Assembly (NCBI GenBank): GCA_019638625.1
Contig: JAHBTK010000001.1
Coordinates: 673,434 to 737,433 of the forward strand
Source of the DNA: Chitinophagaceae bacterium
Lineage (GTDB): Bacteria > Bacteroidota > Bacteroidia > Chitinophagales > Chitinophagaceae
Direction: 5' to 3'
DNA length: 64,000 bases
Part shown: positions 60,210 to 64,000 of the stretch, one piece after another
Numbering within the stretch: the stretch's first letter is position 1
Layout: each line of letters begins with the position of its first letter
Notes under the pieces: generated by a model
Database searches by the model: none
Told to the model about the DNA's origin: nothing
The model's input: only the letters and a program-made list of their open reading frames with translations
Program-made: the position numbers and the translations under genes

Positions 60210-61880
60210 ATGAAAACAAAATATATTTCTCTGGTACTTATGGCGCTAATGATCGGAGGACTGGTTTCCTGTACCAAGGAGCTGGTAAAGATGAATGAAA
60301 ACCCCAACGGCGCCGATCCCAATACCACCAATCCCAATATGGTATTATCCACCGTATTAACAGAGTCTGCAAGGTCTTTTGTTAACCTGGGGTATCAGGA
60401 CATGGCAGGTACGATGCAGCATACCCAGAAAGACGGATGGGCCGGGGGACACAACGGATATGATTGGGGTGGAAGCAATAACTGGGCGGGTTATTACAGT
60501 ATTTTACGGGATAACCAATATGTTTACGACAGAGCTGTCGAACTGGATTATGGTTTACACCAGGGAATTACGCTCGTGATCAAATCCCTGATGTTTGGGT
60601 TAATTACCGATCTGTGGGGAGATGCGCCCTATTCAAATGCGTTAAAAGGGGCCCAGGAAGGGTTGGAAAACAAATTTCCGTCATACGATACCCAGCAAAG
60701 CATTTATGAGGGCATACTCTCAGACCTGAACCAGGCTAATACTATTTTAGCCTCCTCTGGCCTGACCGGTAGTGTTGGGAGTGCAGATGTTATTTATAAT
60801 GGCAATGCCCTGAAGTGGAGGAAGTTTGCCAACTCCCTGGCGTTGAGATACTACATGCGTTTATCAGAAAAATTGCCTGATGTTGCCAGGCAGGGAATTG
60901 AAAGGATAGCCGGTGATCCGGGTACCTATCCTATTATTCAAACGATTGATGATGACGTGGCCCTGTCGTTTCCGGGTAATAATAATGGAGATTCCTGGCC
61001 ATCTAATGCCACGTATGATACCGACAGCACAAATTACAGGAGAATCAAGATGGCTGATACTTTTGTAAGAGCGTTGTTGCAGAGAAAAGACCCAAGGATA
61101 GGAGCTTTTGCAAATAGGGTAAAAATATTTATCAACGTTGATGAAACATTACCTGCGGGAACGGATGTGGTTCAAACTACCACAGTAAACGGAGAGGAAC
61201 GCTTGGTTCGCCGGATACACCCCAGCAGGTTTCCTTCGGGCGTCACGATCGCAGACATTAATCAGGATACAAATTATGTAGGCCTCCCGTTGGGGCTATC
61301 CGTACCCTATGCATATAACCTTAGCACAGACATGCAACAATCTTCCAGGAATCCGCATGTTTCTTGGGTGAACTCTGTTTTTGCGAATGCCAAAAACGGA
61401 ATTAAGGCACGGGTGCTTTCTGCTGCTGAAGTACATTTTATTTTAGCCGAAGCTTCTGCTGTTTATGGCTGGAATGCAGGTGATGCTGAAGATCATTATA
61501 AAAAAGGAGTCCAGGCTTCCTTCAGCGTATGGAACGTTGGTTCCGCAGAGAATTATCTTACAGAGCCGGATGTGGCATTTGACGGGACCCAGGAACAGAT
61601 CATTACCCAAAAATGGATCGCGAGTTGGAGTACCGCCGCAGAAGCCTGGTTTGATTGGAGAAGGACCGGTTATCCACAGTTGACAGGAGCCACCCAACAG
61701 GGCGTTCTTCCTATACGGTTCTATTATCCCCTGGAAGAGAGAAACCTGAATACAACCAACGTAAATGCCGCTATTCAGCGCCTGGAAAATACTCCATATG
61801 ATGATCCGTTTTTAAGTAATGGAAAAAACGGGATATGGACAAAACCCTGGGTAATTCAGGGAACAGGGAAACCCTGGTAG
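60210..61880 (+). CDS. SusD/RagB-family nutrient-binding outer-membrane lipoprotein
   Basis: 556 residues from the ATG at 60210 (MKTKYISLVLMALMIGG); an upstream in-frame ATG at 60147 would add 21 residues before the signal peptide. The lipobox GLVSC (Cys about 21) anchors it at the surface as the lid of the SusC transporter. The SusD-like_2 subfamily pattern is clear: NENPNGADPNTTNPNMVLS near the start, LWGDAPYSNALKG, WRKFANSLALRYYMRLSE, EVHFILAEASAVYGWN, ISQKWIAS-like ITQKWIASWSTAAEAWFDWR. Peptide- or glycan-type ligand cannot be read from sequence. Confidence 0.95.
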   Translation: MKTKYISLVLMALMIGGLVSCTKELVKMNENPNGADPNTTNPNMVLSTVLTESARSFVNLGYQDMAGTMQHTQKDGWAGGHNGYDWGGSNNWAGYYSILRDNQYVYDRAVELDYGLHQGITLVIKSLMFGLITDLWGDAPYSNALKGAQEGLENKFPSYDTQQSIYEGILSDLNQANTILASSGLTGSVGSADVIYNGNALKWRKFANSLALRYYMRLSEKLPDVARQGIERIAGDPGTYPIIQTIDDDVALSFPGNNNGDSWPSNATYDTDSTNYRRIKMADTFVRALLQRKDPRIGAFANRVKIFINVDETLPAGTDVVQTTTVNGEERLVRRIHPSRFPSGVTIADINQDTNYVGLPLGLSVPYAYNLSTDMQQSSRNPHVSWVNSVFANAKNGIKARVLSAAEVHFILAEASAVYGWNAGDAEDHYKKGVQASFSVWNVGSAENYLTEPDVAFDGTQEQIITQKWIASWSTAAEAWFDWRRTGYPQLTGATQQGVLPIRFYYPLEERNLNTTNVNAAIQRLENTPYDDPFLSNGKNGIWTKPWVIQGTGKPW

Positions 61881-61906
61881 TTTACATGCAAATGAAGAGT
61901 GGTCAG

Positions 61907-63187
61907 ATGAAAAAAACATTTTTAGGGACTTTATTATTCATACTTTTTTTCAGTTTCAACACTAATTCCCAAACCTTCAGAGCCGGAGCCGCAGTAAGGG
62001 TCATTACACCCGACCCTTTACTGCCGGTATCTGGCGGAATTGGTATTCCCAAGCCGGCTACTATCAAACAGGGAGACCTGTTTGTAAGGGCGCTGGTGTT
62101 AGAAAAAGGGAAAACAAGAGTGGCTATTGTGAATATTGACAACTTAGGGTGGCCTTCTGTGTTAGGAAACAAATCAAGAGCGCTCATCAAAGGTATTCCA
62201 CCGGAAAATATCCTCATAGGCGCTACCCATACCCATAGCGGTCCGGACGCATATGGATTCCCGGATGAAAAAGGAAAATCCTATGCGGATCTGAAATATC
62301 TCGAGTGGTGTGTACAGCAGGTAGCTGATGCCGTAAACGAAGCTGTTAAAAAGCTGGAGCCGGCATCCCTGAAAACAGCAGTGGGAGAGGCCAAAGGTAA
62401 AATCGCGTACAATTATTATGCTCCCGACCTGTATGATCCCCGTTGTGGGATCATTCAACCGATTGCCACTTCAGGAAAGAATGCGGGCAAGCCCATCGCA
62501 ACCTTAGTGAATTACGCTGTTCACCCGGAAGTGATCGGCTCCAAACAGGGTATTCTCAGTCCGGATTTGTGCGGGCCTTTGTATGACAGGATAGAAGAAA
62601 AAGCAGGGGGAATAGCCCTGTTTATGAATGGTGCGCAGGGCGGAATGGTGACAGCCGATACCCGGATAGATGAAAACACGGAGGCAAACCATTGGGCTGA
62701 GTGCGGAAGGATTGGCAGGCTGTTGGCCGACGAAGCTTTGAGGATTATTGCAGGGGCAGAGGTGCAAACCAACCCTGACCTGTATTGTACGTCGAAAACA
62801 ATACGGTTCCCGATCGATTCGCCGATCATGAAATACATACTCAGCAATTCTCCGCTGAAGCTGGCGGGAGGAAACTCTAATACTGATTTTACCGAAACAC
62901 AATTGAACCTGGTGAATATCGGTACCGCGCAGGTGTTGACCATACCGGGTGAAGCCTTGCCCAATATCGGCTTTTATGTAAAAAGGCATATGAAAACCAA
63001 ACAACCCTTCCTTTTTGGACTTACCAATGATGCCTTTGGCTATATGCTGACTAAAGAGGATTTTAACAGCTTTAAAAGATATGACTATGTAAGCCGCACC
63101 AGTCTTGGCGAAATGACCGGTGACATTTATATAAAAGAAGCGTTAAAATGCGTGGAAGAAAACCCGCCGGCCGAAGGATATGAGTGA
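61907..63187 (+). CDS. Neutral-ceramidase-fold secreted hydrolase lacking the nucleophile motif
   Basis: 426 residues from the ATG at 61907 (MKKTFLGTLLFILFFSF), giving a signal peptide of about 22 residues; ATGs at 61886 and 61892 are alternatives. It belongs to the neutral/alkaline ceramidase N-terminal domain family: FRAGAAVRVITPDP, NIDNLG, zinc-type His pair in GATHTHSGPD, and a third His in NYAVHPEVIG. The true ceramidase motif GDVSPN, which holds the catalytic Ser, is replaced by GGMVTAD, and the C-terminal Ig-like domain is absent. A zinc-dependent hydrolase on another substrate is likely. It starts 26 bases after SusD, so it is part of the operon. Confidence 0.85.
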   Translation: MKKTFLGTLLFILFFSFNTNSQTFRAGAAVRVITPDPLLPVSGGIGIPKPATIKQGDLFVRALVLEKGKTRVAIVNIDNLGWPSVLGNKSRALIKGIPPENILIGATHTHSGPDAYGFPDEKGKSYADLKYLEWCVQQVADAVNEAVKKLEPASLKTAVGEAKGKIAYNYYAPDLYDPRCGIIQPIATSGKNAGKPIATLVNYAVHPEVIGSKQGILSPDLCGPLYDRIEEKAGGIALFMNGAQGGMVTADTRIDENTEANHWAECGRIGRLLADEALRIIAGAEVQTNPDLYCTSKTIRFPIDSPIMKYILSNSPLKLAGGNSNTDFTETQLNLVNIGTAQVLTIPGEALPNIGFYVKRHMKTKQPFLFGLTNDAFGYMLTKEDFNSFKRYDYVSRTSLGEMTGDIYIKEALKCVEENPPAEGYE

Positions 63188-63300
63188 TAAGTGGGAAGTA
63201 GTAAGTAGTAAGTAGGGAGGGAGACTCTTACAGTCTTACCATTTTACGATCTTACCTCTTACGGTCTTACCATCTTACCCTTTTACAAAAGGATAAACTA
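63188..63300. repeat. AGTAAGT / TCTTAC tandem intergenic repeat
   Basis: Starts with GTGGGAAGTAGTAAGTAGTAAGTAG and continues with two roughly 30-bp units of the form CTCTTAC(A/G)GTCTTACCAT(T/C)TTAC. Same word family as the era-der spacer at 12634. Confidence 0.75.
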
Positions 63301-63321
63301 TATAATAATAAAAGAAGACAG

Positions 63322-64000
63322 ATGAACAGGAACATTATTGCGATCATTGCGTTCTTACTATTATCAGCGAGTGTCGGATACACCCAGGTTACCCCTGAAA
63401 CCGCCTTAAAGAGCTACCTGAACAATGGCGACAACTCCTTTAAATGGGAACTGAAAGAGACCTACAAAATTGAAAATGTTACAGCTTATAACCTGTTGCT
63501 TACCTCCCAGCAGTGGCGGGAGCATACCTGGAAGCATCAGTTAACCATTCTTGTACCGGAGGAAAATAAGTTTGATGGAGCATTGCTGTATATTACAGGC
63601 GGCGCCATAAAAGATGGTGAACCACGCTGGAGCGATAAGGATGATAAATTTAATAAGAGTGTAAGTGCCATTGCGCAAAAGAACAACGCGATAGTGGCGG
63701 TGGTGAAGCAGGTTCCTAATCAACCCCTGTATGGTGGTAAAACTGAAGATGAGCTTATTTCGATGACCCTGCATAATTTTAAGCAGGATAACGACTATAC
63801 CTGGCCGCTGCTGTTCCCGATGGTGAAAAGCGCGGTAAAGGCAATGGACGCTATTCAGCAGTTCAGTAAGCAGAAACTCAATCATACAGTAAACCGCTTT
63901 GTGGTTTCCGGCGCCTCCAAGCGTGGCTGGACCACCTGGCTGACGGGCGCTAACGATCACAGGGCGCAGGCGATAGCCCCTATGGTAATAGATATTTTGA
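63322..64000 (+). CDS. PhoPQ-activated pathogenicity-related (PqaA-type) protein, 5' part
   Basis: Open from the ATG at 63322 to the window edge (about 226 residues, no stop), so the gene continues outside. A signal peptide (about 1-21, ending YTQ) and an alpha/beta-hydrolase-like body of the PhoPQ-activated pathogenicity-related family: ALKSYLNNGDNSFKWEL, YNLLLTSQQWREHTWKHQL, ALLYITGGA, and the nucleophile-elbow-like VVSGASKRGWTTWLTGA (Ser about 200) followed by AIAPMVIDIL. Named for the Salmonella PqaA protein; biochemical role unsettled. Last visible gene of the SusCD operon. Confidence 0.85.
   Translation, partial: MNRNIIAIIAFLLLSASVGYTQVTPETALKSYLNNGDNSFKWELKETYKIENVTAYNLLLTSQQWREHTWKHQLTILVPEENKFDGALLYITGGAIKDGEPRWSDKDDKFNKSVSAIAQKNNAIVAVVKQVPNQPLYGGKTEDELISMTLHNFKQDNDYTWPLLFPMVKSAVKAMDAIQQFSKQKLNHTVNRFVVSGASKRGWTTWLTGANDHRAQAIAPMVIDIL

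Overview
The window looks like a chromosomal segment from a member of the Bacteroidota, most likely the Chitinophagaceae or a close relative. The evidence is a type IX secretion sorting domain, a SusC/SusD pair, LytTR and hybrid two-component proteins, a DUF2851 protein and promoters of the TTTG-N19/20-TAnnTTTG type. Ribosome binding sites of the Shine-Dalgarno kind are largely absent. The family-level placement is inference, since there is no rRNA here to test it.

Layout. 0-7.2 kb (minus strand): secreted S9 peptidase, T9SS cargo protein, membrane pyrophosphatase hppA. 7.44-9.05 kb: a three-hairpin palindromic element split by an intact IS4-family insertion (18-bp inverted repeats, 8-bp target duplication). 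9.2-10.6 kb: lpdA. 10.97-11.32 kb: a gene-free stretch that looks like an independent small RNA gene, with its own promoter and terminator and an A/C-rich repetitive body. 11.4-11.63 kb: initiator tRNA-Met preceded by what looks like a decayed tandem copy. 11.77-14.0 kb: the GTPase pair era-der. 14.3-18.3 kb (minus): two small secreted proteins sharing a fibronectin-III-like domain, a Tat-type Gfo/Idh oxidoreductase and a SUMF1-domain protein. 18.4-22.1 kb (minus): DUF2851, maf, a UbiA prenyltransferase, DUF2520. 22.2-25.5 kb (plus): a second UbiA (DPPR-synthase type), an SDR, a HAD phosphatase and a LacI regulator. 25.6-29.3 kb (minus): a Pro/Arg-tailed secreted protein and an Nramp-fold transporter. 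29.5-32.2 kb (plus): sigma-54-type response regulator and its kinase. 32.2-35.6 kb: a small unknown gene, a PHA-system protein, an M19 dipeptidase and an L,D-transpeptidase. 36.0-39.3 kb: LytTR regulator, Hpt protein and divergent hybrid kinase, forming a complete phosphorelay. 39.4-50 kb: small regulators, envelope proteins, coaD, pyrB, a twin-ABC protein, aspS and several short membrane or secreted proteins, separated by repeat-rich intergenic DNA. 50.4-54.9 kb (minus): TonB-dependent siderophore receptor and M3 metallopeptidase. 55.3-64.0 kb (plus): an ECF sigma factor, then lipoprotein, SusC, SusD, a ceramidase-fold protein and a PhoPQ-activated pathogenicity-related protein cut by the window edge.

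How the genes work together. The last block reads as one nutrient-acquisition locus. A 64-bp element in front of the sigma factor recurs, without gaps, in front of the lipoprotein-SusC-SusD operon, which suggests an autoregulated sigma factor without an adjacent anti-sigma gene. The siderophore receptor has its own pair of near-identical palindromes spaced exactly 22 bp apart, an apparent operator. The 22-24.4 kb cassette resembles the decaprenyl-phosphoryl-ribose/arabinose pathway. The strongest candidates for something undescribed are the A/C-rich RNA at 11.0-11.3 kb, the sigma-factor element, the tandem-palindrome operator and the hairpin array hit by the IS.
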